Positions 16,541-25,314 of a stretch of 64,000 bases of DNA are shown piece after piece (position 1 is the first letter of the stretch; every line of letters begins with the position of its first letter). The notes beneath the pieces were generated by a model. The model was not told the DNA's origin, did no database searches, and saw nothing but the letters and a program-made list of their open reading frames with translations. The position numbers and the translations under genes were made by a program. The stretch comes from Bacillota bacterium (GTDB taxonomy: Bacteria; Bacillota; Clostridia; Lachnospirales; Lachnospiraceae): positions 1-64,000 of the forward strand of contig JAEZZQ010000050.1 in NCBI GenBank assembly GCA_023442465.1, written 5' to 3'.

Positions 16541-18568
16541 ATGATAAAGATGAAAAAGAAGCTTGTTGACAATAAGTCGGTATGGATTTGCGCGCTGCTG
16601 GGGGCGGTAGTATTTGTATTGATTTACGGTGTACATATTTTGAATCCCTGTTATACAGACTGGCTTATGATCAGTGAAGACGGAGATTTGACTCAGCATT
16701 ATCTTGGCTGGAAGTTTTTCAGGCATGCGAGCTGGAAATTTCCTTTTGGACTCATCGATACGATAGCGTATCCCAATGCGACCTCGGTTATCTTTACCGA
16801 TTCTATTCCTCTCTTTGCGGTGTTTTTTAAAGCGATTCGGTTTCTGCTGCCGGCACAGTTCCAGTATTTTGGATGGTTCGGCCTCTTATGCTTCATGCTT
16901 CAGGGGGGGATCGGTGCAGTTCTCGTGAAGAAATATTTAAAGAACGATTTTTTGATAGTGTTGGGAGGTATGTTATTTATACTGAGTCCTGCATTTATTG
17001 ACAGAATGTACTGGATGACGTCTCTTTCCGCTCATTTTTTATGTCTGCTGGCTCTTACATTTATCGTATATTATGATGAAATGTTTGGGGAGACGAGGAA
17101 TGCACTGGTTGGCTGGGCAATATTAGGAGCGCTGTGCGCAAGTATTCATATATATTTTTTACCCATGTGCGGAATTATCCTGCTCGGATTTATGTTAATC
17201 GATTTTGTAAGGGGAAAGAAGAAGTGGAGAGTGCTGCTGCCGCTTTTATCCTACATAGGAGCAGCATCGGCTGTAGTTTTCCTCTTAGGCGGCTTTGGCT
17301 CGGGAATGAAGGCCGGGAACGATGGAGTAGGGTATTACAGCTTCAACTTGAATGGATTTTTTAATCCCCAAGGCTGGTCAGGCTATTGGAAGGACATGCC
17401 TTATACGGACAGCCAGTACGAGGGCTTTGCTTACTTAGGGCTTGGAATTTTGGTGTTGTTTTTTATCTCTTTTGTTCTATGGATAGGAAGTATAGCGATG
17501 AAGAAGGTGCGGATATCTATATGGATGAAGGATCATGTTCAGGAGCTTTCCTATGCGCTTATCATAGTGGTCACACTCATTGTATCTGCTTCCAATATCG
17601 TAATGTACAACGACAAGGTATTATATGAGCTGCCCGTTTCCGGGTTTGTTTATAAAATGTGGAGCGTTTTCCGGGCTACAGGACGCTTGATATGGCCGGT
17701 AGTTTATCTGCTCGTGCTTGGCGCAATATGTCTGGATATAAAGGTGATCGGTAAGCGGACGAAGGGGATTTTGCTGACGCTTTGCATGCTTTTACAGATT
17801 GCGGATATCAGGGGAATGCTGGCACAGAAGAATGAGGTATACAATAAAGTGGACAGCTACCAGACCTTATTGCCCTCAGAGGTTTGGAGAATGCTCGCTG
17901 AGGAGACAGATGCAGAGCATATATGCTTCGTATCGGATGTGGCAAACAGCAGGAAGCTATTGTTTTCCTTCGGCGATTACGGGTCGAATTACGGGCTGAC
18001 CTTGAGCGATTTTTACTTTGCACGTTCTATCGGGGATAAGAAAGTCATGGCACTGGATATGGCTTTGCAAGAGCTTCCGGCAGATACTGTTTTTGTCTTT
18101 TTCAAAAACGAGGCACAGAAATGTCTGAATTACGAAATGAATTATTATGAGGTAGACGGACTGATTGTCGGATGCAGTGTTCCTCTCGGAGATATGGAGC
18201 TTCTTACCGGGAAGGATTTGACCACCTACCGCTATGAGCTTGAAAGCGGCCAGTTCATGAATAACGGAGAGGTAGTGGACGGCACATGGAACATCCATTC
18301 CTATGGAAATACTTATGGGCCGTATCTAAATGCGGAAGCGGGAAAATATAAGTTTACGGTAACGGGAAGCAATCTCGCATCCACAGAGGTAAAATGCTAT
18401 TACGGCAGCGGAAATAAGAACCTCGAACCGCAGAATGTAATTCTTGGGGACACGCAGGTGTCTTATGAGGTTGAGCTTTCCGAGCACGCTGATGATCTGG
18501 AATTTGCCTTGTGGAATATAGGTGGTGCAGATATGGTCGTTTCCGGCATCGTGATTGAAAAGGAATAG
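16541..18568 (+). CDS. DUF6311-like GT-C-type membrane glycosyltransferase
   Basis: 675 residues: about eleven membrane helices in the first 430 residues, then an extracellular C-terminal region of about 240 residues with a beta-sandwich appearance near the end (AGKYKFTVTGSNLAS). The first outer loop has SEDGDLTQHYLGWKFF, matching the acidic motif of GT-C enzymes and of the DUF6311 family. Such enzymes use polyprenyl-phosphate sugars outside the membrane. AAGGAG lies six bases before ATG 16541. It is preceded by a near-consensus promoter and converges on the AlgJ-like gene ten bases downstream. The donor and acceptor are unknown. Confidence 0.7.
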   Translation: MIKMKKKLVDNKSVWICALLGAVVFVLIYGVHILNPCYTDWLMISEDGDLTQHYLGWKFFRHASWKFPFGLIDTIAYPNATSVIFTDSIPLFAVFFKAIRFLLPAQFQYFGWFGLLCFMLQGGIGAVLVKKYLKNDFLIVLGGMLFILSPAFIDRMYWMTSLSAHFLCLLALTFIVYYDEMFGETRNALVGWAILGALCASIHIYFLPMCGIILLGFMLIDFVRGKKKWRVLLPLLSYIGAASAVVFLLGGFGSGMKAGNDGVGYYSFNLNGFFNPQGWSGYWKDMPYTDSQYEGFAYLGLGILVLFFISFVLWIGSIAMKKVRISIWMKDHVQELSYALIIVVTLIVSASNIVMYNDKVLYELPVSGFVYKMWSVFRATGRLIWPVVYLLVLGAICLDIKVIGKRTKGILLTLCMLLQIADIRGMLAQKNEVYNKVDSYQTLLPSEVWRMLAEETDAEHICFVSDVANSRKLLFSFGDYGSNYGLTLSDFYFARSIGDKKVMALDMALQELPADTVFVFFKNEAQKCLNYEMNYYEVDGLIVGCSVPLGDMELLTGKDLTTYRYELESGQFMNNGEVVDGTWNIHSYGNTYGPYLNAEAGKYKFTVTGSNLASTEVKCYYGSGNKNLEPQNVILGDTQVSYEVELSEHADDLEFALWNIGGADMVVSGIVIEKE

Positions 18569-18577
18569 ATAATAAGG

Positions 18578-19624
18578 CTAATCAGCAGGATGCCAGTTAG
18601 GGTCACCACTATGAATAGGATCGTTGTTTTGAAGAAATTCCCGGTATTCGGGAATTTCTTCTTTTATGGTATTCATAAATACGATGGAGCCCTCTGTATT
18701 TAAGTGGTCCGCATCTGAAAAGTACTCCAGATGTCTGGTAAAGCGCTCGTCCTGCGAATAATCATAATAAGGAATACCGGTAGCATCCGTTATAGCATGA
18801 ATGGTACTGTAAAACTCTGCTTTGAATTCAGAGGAAACCATATCAGTATAATATGAGGTGTAGGGCGTAGTGATGAGTACGGGAGTAATATCGTTTTCCA
18901 TACAGAGATTTATAATGTCATACAAATTGTCTATGCGCTCCTGCATGAAATATTCGTCTTTGTTTTCCATATGTCTTTGATACCGGTTCATAGCTTTTTC
19001 ATAAAACTGAGTCTCCGACTCTGTTTTTGCTTCCTCGGAAGTGGGGATGCTGCTTTCTGAGGCAAAGGCTTTTAGAGGCATGAACGAATACAAAACACTT
19101 GAGGGAAAAATTTTCACAATATCCTCTCCGGCGGACAGAATGGGCAGCCTATGTGTTACCAAATCGATATAAGGGCTATAGTCGGGGATATACCGAGGAG
19201 AGAGGAAAGTGTAATATTTAGCGTTCAGGGATTGCATTTCCGTTTCGTTAACCACTTCGTTATTAAAGGAAAAGTAAGAAATCGGAATGAACAGAATGCT
19301 GTCTTCTGCAAAATGCTCCCTATACATGGAGAGTATTGCGAGGTCATAGTTATAGGTCTGACTCGCCATGGCGAAGTTGAAGCATTCGTAGCCACCCTGT
19401 TTTGTCAGCTCCTCATAATAAAAAGCGTATTCTCCATGAGAGCTGCCGATATTGGCGATCTGGATATTGTTATAGTTGGAATTCATATAGTCGAACTTGT
19501 GCGCATCGGCATAAGGGTCTTCCATCACTTGCTTATAGCGGTAATTTAACAGCAGAAGAAACAAAAAGGCAATGCCGCTTACTGCGATACATTTCACGAT
19601 AAAATATAGGTAAGACTTTTTCAT
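18578..19624 (-). CDS. AlgJ/DltD-like SGNH-type partner of the MBOAT protein
   Basis: About 348 residues with one N-terminal membrane anchor and an outside domain. IANIGSSHGEYAF near residue 70 holds a GSSH-type nucleophile motif, and DADHLNTEGS near the C-terminus supplies the Asp-x-x-His pair, as in SGNH esterase/transferases. Partners of this kind (AlgJ, AlgX, DltD) complete acyl transfer from MBOAT proteins to polysaccharide. The start is placed at 19624 because GGAG precedes that ATG; the ATG at 19636 overlaps the MBOAT stop codon. The two genes are thus translationally coupled and form a two-gene minus-strand operon. Confidence 0.75.
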   Translation of the reverse strand: MKKSYLYFIVKCIAVSGIAFLFLLLLNYRYKQVMEDPYADAHKFDYMNSNYNNIQIANIGSSHGEYAFYYEELTKQGGYECFNFAMASQTYNYDLAILSMYREHFAEDSILFIPISYFSFNNEVVNETEMQSLNAKYYTFLSPRYIPDYSPYIDLVTHRLPILSAGEDIVKIFPSSVLYSFMPLKAFASESSIPTSEEAKTESETQFYEKAMNRYQRHMENKDEYFMQERIDNLYDIINLCMENDITPVLITTPYTSYYTDMVSSEFKAEFYSTIHAITDATGIPYYDYSQDERFTRHLEYFSDADHLNTEGSIVFMNTIKEEIPEYREFLQNNDPIHSGDPNWHPAD

Positions 19625-19635
19625 AAGCTGCTCCA

Positions 19636-21087
19636 TCAAAACTGAAAATAATAGAATTCAGTCGATACTCCTTTCTCCGAAAATAAAAGAATGACGAGTA
19701 AAAATAAGATATAAACCGGGTAACGCACCCAGATTTTCTTCGAGGAAATATAGGAAATAACGTCTGTTTTCAGGGAGGCGTAATCGTAAATTCCAAGTAA
19801 AATCACGGGGATAGAGATATACACCATATGAGTATAAGTCATATCCAGGCAAATCACCGCTGTTTTCAAATATTCATTCAAATCATTGATTTGAAAAAGG
19901 CTTAAGCTGATCATTCGCCATGCATCCGCAAGGCTGCCTGCACGGAAGAAAATCCATGCAAAGCAAACAAGAAAAAAGGTCAGAATGAGAGAGAAAAAGC
20001 TTAAGAAGCCTTTGCGGCGAACTATGTTTTTTCCTCTTTTGCGATGAAATAACAGGTTTTCTATAATTTGATAAAGGCCATGCAGTCCTCCCCATATGAG
20101 AAAGGTCAATCCTGCGCCATGCCAGAGACCGCTTACCAAAAATGTAATCATCAAATTCAAAGCATGCCGGAGCCGGCCGACCCGATTGCCGCCCATAGGA
20201 ATATATAAATAGTCTCGAAACCAGGTAGAAAGGGATATGTGCCAGCGGCTCCAGAATTCCTTTATGCTATGGGAAAAATAAGGACTCTTGAAGTTCTGTG
20301 TCAGTTCGATTCCAAACAGCATAGCAGTACCTACTGCGATATCCGTATAGCCGGAAAAGTCGCAGTAAATTTGAATGGAGAACATAATCGTAACGATGAT
20401 GTAAACCAAGCCAATATAGCTATTTACGTTGTCGAATACGGAATCCACGCTGGATACGAGCAGATTAGCAACCACCAGTTTCTTAAAATAACCGACAGCC
20501 ATAAGCTTTAATCCGTAAGCAGCCTTGGAGGAATCGAAGAGACGTACTTCCTTAAATTGAGGAAGCAGCTTGTCTCCCCGTCCGATGGGGCCGGATAGAA
20601 GTTGGGGGAAAAAGGAGACAAATAAACTGTAATAACCGAAGTGCTTTTCCGCCGGGTACTTGCCCTTATATACGTCGATCAGATATCCGAGTGTCTGAAA
20701 AGTATAGAATGAAATTCCCACGGGCAGCATAAGCTTTAGGGTAGGGGTCTGTATTGGAATAGAAAATGACCGCATAGCGGCATTGATAATTTCGAAGAAA
20801 AAGTCTAAATACTTATATAGAAAGAGAATTCCTGTCAAAGAAAGAACTCCTGCTAAAAGCTCAATTCTTTTGGTGTGCAGGCTTTTTGCAGAGCCGAAGC
20901 TTCTGGCTAACAAATAAGAAACCGCGGTGCCAAACAGCAGGAGGAATACATACCGTACATCAAGGCTCATATAAAAATAATAACTGACCGCTAATAAAAA
21001 GATATATCGGTATTTAGAAGGACATATCCAGTATAATATAAAAACTATAGGTAAAAATATGGCAAAGGCCATAGAATTAAATAGCAT
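19636..21087 (-). CDS. MBOAT-family O-acyltransferase (AlgI/DltB-like), first of three
   Basis: A 483-residue polytopic protein of the membrane-bound O-acyltransferase family. The N-terminus MLFNSMAFAIFLPIVFILYW is characteristic, DFSGYTDIAVG and FWSRWHISLSTWFRDYLYIP are strongly conserved family motifs, and GLWHGAGLTFLIWGGLHG carries the catalytic histidines. Such proteins move acyl groups (usually acetyl) across the membrane for O-acylation of extracellular polymers. The downstream AlgJ-like protein is its expected partner. The start is preceded by GAGGTAAT. Confidence 0.92.
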   Translation of the reverse strand: MLFNSMAFAIFLPIVFILYWICPSKYRYIFLLAVSYYFYMSLDVRYVFLLLFGTAVSYLLARSFGSAKSLHTKRIELLAGVLSLTGILFLYKYLDFFFEIINAAMRSFSIPIQTPTLKLMLPVGISFYTFQTLGYLIDVYKGKYPAEKHFGYYSLFVSFFPQLLSGPIGRGDKLLPQFKEVRLFDSSKAAYGLKLMAVGYFKKLVVANLLVSSVDSVFDNVNSYIGLVYIIVTIMFSIQIYCDFSGYTDIAVGTAMLFGIELTQNFKSPYFSHSIKEFWSRWHISLSTWFRDYLYIPMGGNRVGRLRHALNLMITFLVSGLWHGAGLTFLIWGGLHGLYQIIENLLFHRKRGKNIVRRKGFLSFFSLILTFFLVCFAWIFFRAGSLADAWRMISLSLFQINDLNEYLKTAVICLDMTYTHMVYISIPVILLGIYDYASLKTDVISYISSKKIWVRYPVYILFLLVILLFSEKGVSTEFYYFQF

Positions 21088-21374
21088 AAATTACCTCAAT
21101 ACTTTCCTAAAATAATAATAACATATTATAGTTGATTTTAAAAGCTATGGCAATTAGCATTAAGTATCAATTTTTATACTTATCAGTCCATATTATGTCT
21201 ATTTATATTAAAACAAACATTTATTAAGTTTTTTTTAAGTCCTTGGGAATAATTCCTTAATTATTCGGCAGAAAAAGTTATTGATGAAAAAATATGTTAT
21301 AATTTCAGTGTGCACATAAGATGGTCTGATTTATACGTTGTAACTAAAATTTATGAATTCCGGGAGGAATAATA

Positions 21375-22391
21375 ATGAGGAGAAAAATGAAAAAGTATAT
21401 TCTCTTAGCAATGCTTCTGCTTATTGCAGGCTGCGGGACAGCAGCGAAAAAGCAGGACATGGGAGAGGAGACATCGCAGGGAGCGGTAACCGTGCAGGAA
21501 ATTCCCCAGGCGACGGAAGAAATGAATAAGGAAAATGAGAAGGAACGGGAAGAATCGCAGCCTGAGGAAGGAACTATTGTCGTTTCGCCGGGAGATTTGA
21601 TCGAACCTGAAATCGAGGAGAAGGAAGTAACAGAAGCGGTTCCGGAAGTATCGGACGGTGGCCGCCTGCAGATAGTCTTTCTTGGAGACAGCATTCTGGA
21701 CGGTTACCGGAATGAGACCGGAATCGCAGCAATTACCGGAAATTTGTGCAATGCTGATGTGTACAATCTCGCTATGGGAGGAACGACGGCAGCTTTATCT
21801 CAATATGAAGGCGCTGTATTTGAAGATTGGAGTTCCCGCAGCTTGCAGGGAGTGGTGCATGCGATATGCGGGAACGTAGATGCAGGCATATTGAATGGTT
21901 ATCGTGCAGGAGAGGTATTTGCCACCTGTGATTTCAGCCAAACAGATTATTTTGTCATTGAATATGGAATGAACGATTTCCTTAGCGCGATTCCAATCAA
22001 TAACGATTCCAGTACCAATCAGGAATACACCTATGTAGGAGCCTTAAGGATTGCCATTAACTGGCTGCGCAGCAGTTATCCCGATGCACAGATTGTTTTG
22101 TGTTCTCCGAACTATGCACAGTTTTGGGGAAAGGACGGAGCTTATCTGGGAGACGGTAACATGGTGGATAACGGAGGAGGCACGCTGGCAGCCTACTATC
22201 GCGTGTGCGGCAATGTTTCCGCGGATGAGCATACATTATTCCTAAATGCATACGAAGGAATCGGCTTAGATACCTATTCGGCGGATGAGTATTTGGAAGA
22301 CGGCATCCATTTGTCGGAAAAAGGCCGCAGGAAATATGCGGAGAAGCTTTCGGAAGTTATTTTAGGATATGAAGAAACAAGAAATAATTAA
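21375..22391 (+). CDS. SGNH/GDSL-hydrolase lipoprotein
   Basis: 338 residues: signal peptide with lipobox LIAGC near residue 21, a Glu-rich linker to about 95, then an SGNH hydrolase domain. Visible catalytic blocks are VFLGDSILDGY (nucleophile Ser), AMGGTT, GMNDFL (block III Asn) and EDGIHLSEKG (Asp and His). The family includes carbohydrate O-acetyl esterases, so removal or transfer of acyl groups on surface glycan is plausible. GGGAGG lies upstream of ATG 21375. It is followed by an intrinsic terminator at 22446, so it is monocistronic. Paralogous lipoproteins occur at 34050 and, degenerate, at 47460. Confidence 0.82.
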   Translation: MRRKMKKYILLAMLLLIAGCGTAAKKQDMGEETSQGAVTVQEIPQATEEMNKENEKEREESQPEEGTIVVSPGDLIEPEIEEKEVTEAVPEVSDGGRLQIVFLGDSILDGYRNETGIAAITGNLCNADVYNLAMGGTTAALSQYEGAVFEDWSSRSLQGVVHAICGNVDAGILNGYRAGEVFATCDFSQTDYFVIEYGMNDFLSAIPINNDSSTNQEYTYVGALRIAINWLRSSYPDAQIVLCSPNYAQFWGKDGAYLGDGNMVDNGGGTLAAYYRVCGNVSADEHTLFLNAYEGIGLDTYSADEYLEDGIHLSEKGRRKYAEKLSEVILGYEETRNN

Positions 22392-22445
22392 TATTTGAAC
22401 AATGCAATGTAAGATTGCGGCAAATAGTAAAATATGTTAAAATAC

Positions 22446-22475
22446 AAGGCGGATGTTTTAGCATCCGTCTTTTTT
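22446..22475 (+). terminator. Intrinsic terminator after the SGNH lipoprotein
   Basis: Stem GGCGGATG with CATCCGTC (one wobble) and a six-base loop, followed by TTTTTT. It lies 55 bases after the upstream stop. It would fall inside the next gene if that gene were started at 22434, which argues for the 22563 start. Confidence 0.8.
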
Positions 22476-22562
22476 CATGTAATTAGGAAAGTGGACGAGG
22501 CCTCCTTTTGTTCATCCGGAAAAAGAACTGATTCTAAAAAGAGTTTGCAGGAGAAGCATAGA

Positions 22563-24350
22563 GTGAAAGAATTGAAATATCCATTTGACAGCGAATATAT
22601 TTTAAAAAAATCCAGGAAGCTTAGGCGTGAGCTTTTGGAAAATGCCGTGCCGCGCCTTAAGAAAAAGATAGCGGTACTGGGCGGGAGCACCACCCATGAC
22701 ATCGTACGTATGCTGGAGCTGTTTCTTTTGGATCAGGGAATCGAATCGGAATTTTATGAATCGGAATACGGGCAGTATTTTCAGGAAGCTATGTTCGAAA
22801 ATGAGGAACTTTCTTCCTTTGCGCCGGATATTATCTTTTTCCATACGAGTAACCGGAACATTGCGGCATATCCGCAGATAGACGACAGCAAAGAGCAGGT
22901 CGAAGAGCTGTTAGCGGAGCAATACGGATATTTTTCCGGTATGTGGGACAAGCTGAGAGATACGTATCATTGCCCAATCATACAGAATAACTTCGAATAT
23001 CCATTCTATCGCATGCTGGGAAATAAAGATGCCAGTGACATTCATGGACGCATTCGTTTTATCACGAGATTGAACGAGCAGTTTTATGATTATGCACAGA
23101 ATCATGAAAATTTTTATATTAACGATATAAATTATATGGCAGCGGCTTACGGCCTCGACAGATGGTCGGATCCTTTTTACTGGCATATGTATAAGTACTG
23201 CATGTGTATGCAGGCGATTCCAGAGTTCGCATTTAATTTATCCAATATTATTAAAGCTGTTTTCGGCAAAAATAAAAAGGCTCTGGTATTGGATCTGGAT
23301 AATACGCTGTGGGGCGGCATTGTGGGAGATGACGGAGCCGAGAATTTGGAAATCGGTCAGGAGACTTCCCTTGGACAGGTGTATTCCGAGTTCCAGGCAT
23401 ATATAAAAGCGCACAAGGAAATCGGAGTAATGCTCAATGTGAGCTCCAAGAACGAAGAGGAGAATGCACTTGCCGGCCTGAGCCACCCGGAAGGAATTTT
23501 GAAGCCCGAAGATTTTATTCTCATAAAGGCTAATTGGGAGCCGAAGAGCATGAACATAGACGCGATTGCCTCGGAGCTGAATATTTTACCGGACAGCCTT
23601 GTGTTCGTAGACGATAATCCTGCGGAGCGGGAGATTGTCAGTGTGGATGTACCGGGAGTAGCCGTGCCGGACATAGGAAGACCGGAACAATACATTCATA
23701 TTCTTGATCGCTCCGGCTTCTTCGAAGTAACGGGGCTTTCGCAGGACGATAGAAAGAGAAACGAAATGTATAAGGCCAATTTGCTCCGTGAAAAGCAGCA
23801 GGCAGGATTCGCAGATTACTCGCAGTACCTCCGCTCTCTTAGCATGCATGCAGTCATAAAGGCCTTCGAGCCGATGTACATGTCGAGAATTGCCCAGCTT
23901 ACTAATAAAAGCAATCAATTCAATTTGACGACCAAAAGATATACTCAAAGCGAAATCGAGCAGACTGCAGCGTCTGCAGAACACATCGCCCTTTATGGCA
24001 GGCTTGAGGATAAATTCGGAGATAACGGAATAGTTTCCGTTGTCATAGGGCGGAAGGAAAGCGAAGCGCTGCATATAGAATTATGGATTATGAGCTGCCG
24101 TGTACTGAAAAGAGATATGGAATACGCCATGATGGACTGTCTTGTGCAGGAGTGTAAAAAGGAAGGCCTGCATACGATCTTAGGCTATTACTATCCTACG
24201 GCTAAAAATCAAATGGTAAAAAACTTCTATGATTTACAAGGCTTCAGCAAGATAGAAGAGGATTCCGAAGGGAATACTACATGGGAATATAAAATTCCCG
24301 AAAACTATGAAAATAAGAATAAGGTCATAGAAGTATATGGAAAAAATTGA
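22563..24350 (+). CDS. FkbH-like HAD-IIIC protein
   Basis: About 595 residues from GTG 22563, chosen because GGAGAA precedes it and the terminator at 22446 excludes the longer frame. Residues 30-230 are an SGNH-like N-terminal part (AVLGGSTTHDIVRML). Residues about 235-400 are the HAD domain with VLDLDNTLWGG and VFVDDNPAEREIV. Residues 420-595 are a GNAT-like region. FkbH-type proteins load a three-carbon unit, derived from 1,3-bisphosphoglycerate as glyceryl, onto an acyl carrier protein. The next gene encodes a free ACP, followed by a VOC protein and an MBOAT, so a glyceryl- or lactyl-type modification of surface glycan is the best inference. Confidence 0.85.
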   Translation: MKELKYPFDSEYILKKSRKLRRELLENAVPRLKKKIAVLGGSTTHDIVRMLELFLLDQGIESEFYESEYGQYFQEAMFENEELSSFAPDIIFFHTSNRNIAAYPQIDDSKEQVEELLAEQYGYFSGMWDKLRDTYHCPIIQNNFEYPFYRMLGNKDASDIHGRIRFITRLNEQFYDYAQNHENFYINDINYMAAAYGLDRWSDPFYWHMYKYCMCMQAIPEFAFNLSNIIKAVFGKNKKALVLDLDNTLWGGIVGDDGAENLEIGQETSLGQVYSEFQAYIKAHKEIGVMLNVSSKNEEENALAGLSHPEGILKPEDFILIKANWEPKSMNIDAIASELNILPDSLVFVDDNPAEREIVSVDVPGVAVPDIGRPEQYIHILDRSGFFEVTGLSQDDRKRNEMYKANLLREKQQAGFADYSQYLRSLSMHAVIKAFEPMYMSRIAQLTNKSNQFNLTTKRYTQSEIEQTAASAEHIALYGRLEDKFGDNGIVSVVIGRKESEALHIELWIMSCRVLKRDMEYAMMDCLVQECKKEGLHTILGYYYPTAKNQMVKNFYDLQGFSKIEEDSEGNTTWEYKIPENYENKNKVIEVYGKN

Positions 24351-24418
24351 AAGCCAGTAAGGCGTGAAAGCAAGTCCCACACAACGTGGCTTACTGCATG
24401 AAAAGGAAGGAAATAATT

Positions 24419-24658
24419 ATGACGAGAGAAGAAGTATTTAAGACTTTAAGCGAAGTGTTTCAGGACGTATTTGACGATGAAACTATTACAGTGAATGAAA
24501 CGACTACTTCAGAGGATATCGAAGATTGGGATTCTCTGGAGCATATTAATCTGATTGCTGCAGTAGAGCAGGAATTCGGTATGAAATTTACCATGGGGCA
24601 AGTAGTCACGATGAAGAATGTAGGCGAAATGGCTGATATTATTATCAGCCGGATTTAA
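24419..24658 (+). CDS. Acyl carrier protein
   Basis: 79 residues with the phosphopantetheine attachment motif in IEDWDSLEHINLI (Ser of DSL near residue 40). Start ATG 24419 has AAGGAAGG upstream; an in-frame upstream extension lacks such a site. It is 68 bases downstream of the FkbH-like gene and probably serves as its carrier, not the fatty-acid ACP. A family 1 palindromic element follows 13 bases after the stop and may act as the operon's end. Confidence 0.9.
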   Translation: MTREEVFKTLSEVFQDVFDDETITVNETTTSEDIEDWDSLEHINLIAAVEQEFGMKFTMGQVVTMKNVGEMADIIISRI

Positions 24659-24671
24659 GCGAATCGTTAAG

Positions 24672-24804
24672 GTTACTGTTCACACAGTAGATTAACACTT
24701 GCTGTTAAGCTACGTAAGAATGTGATGCAAGAGATGATTTCTGCTTCGCGAAGCGAATTTGAATGCAGAAATCGTGAGTTACTTTGAACGGAGTGAACAG
24801 TAAC
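24672..24804 (+). mobile_element. Palindromic non-autonomous element, family 1, copy C
   Basis: 133 bp with terminal repeats GTTACTGTTCAC and GTGAACAGTAAC. Flanks CGTTAAG (left) and CGTTAGG (right) agree at six of seven positions. The inner arms are TTAACACTTGCTGTTAA and GATTTCTGC (its imperfect partner here is GCAGAAATC). It lies between the ACP gene and the convergent VOC gene. Confidence 0.8.
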
Positions 24805-24807
24805 GCG

Positions 24808-25212
24808 TTAGGAGCGGACCTCCAGAAGCTCTATCATCCCGAGACTCGCGTTCATTAAAAAGGTCACGCGCATATTCTCCAGGGCAGGAGCTGGCGTGGG
24901 CATGTCGATGGCGGTATATCCGTTTTCGGTAAGGTATGCCAGGTCATTTTCGAAGTTGCGTGATTCGTAGCAAAGATGATAAGGCGTATTTTTATATTTT
25001 TTTAAAAGTCCCGCAACGACGGAGTCGGAACTGACCGGGGAGACAAGCTCTACTACGTATCCATCCTTCTCCATAAAACAAATATTGATTTTGCGGTAAT
25101 CATCATAGATGATATCCTGACGGAGCACATATCCAAGCTGTTGGAACTGTGCTGCTGCCGCATTTATTTTTTTCACTAAATATCCGATATGGTGTACTTT
25201 TAAATCTATCAT
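24808..25212 (-). CDS. VOC (glyoxalase-like) superfamily protein
   Basis: 134 residues. VHHIGYLVKKINAAAAQFQ at the N-terminus and YHLCYES plus MIELLEV near the middle and end fit the paired beta-alpha-beta-beta-beta modules and metal ligands (His, Glu, His, Glu) of the vicinal oxygen chelate fold. Methylmalonyl-CoA epimerase and glyoxalase I are the nearest familiar members. It often accompanies FkbH/ACP genes, and here lies between the ACP and an MBOAT gene on the opposite strand, so it may epimerise or isomerise the ACP- or sugar-borne group. GAGGAGGA precedes the start. Confidence 0.75.
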   Translation of the reverse strand: MIDLKVHHIGYLVKKINAAAAQFQQLGYVLRQDIIYDDYRKINICFMEKDGYVVELVSPVSSDSVVAGLLKKYKNTPYHLCYESRNFENDLAYLTENGYTAIDMPTPAPALENMRVTFLMNASLGMIELLEVRS

Positions 25213-25241
25213 TGTATTTTCGAGTCCTCCTCATATTCGAT

Positions 25242-25272
25242 ATTACGATTCAGCCTTCGGCTTCTTGATAAC
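25242..25272 (-). repeat. Short palindromic repeat, family 2
   Basis: About 31 bp, read on the minus strand as GTTATC then AAGCCGAAGGCTGAAT and CGTAAT. It matches the family 2 consensus ends GTTACTAT and ATAGTAAC around an AGCC/GGCT core. It lies between divergently read genes. Confidence 0.5.
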
Positions 25273-25314
25273 AATTGATACAGCACTTGCAAGCCCGGAA
25301 AGGATTTCTTTTTT

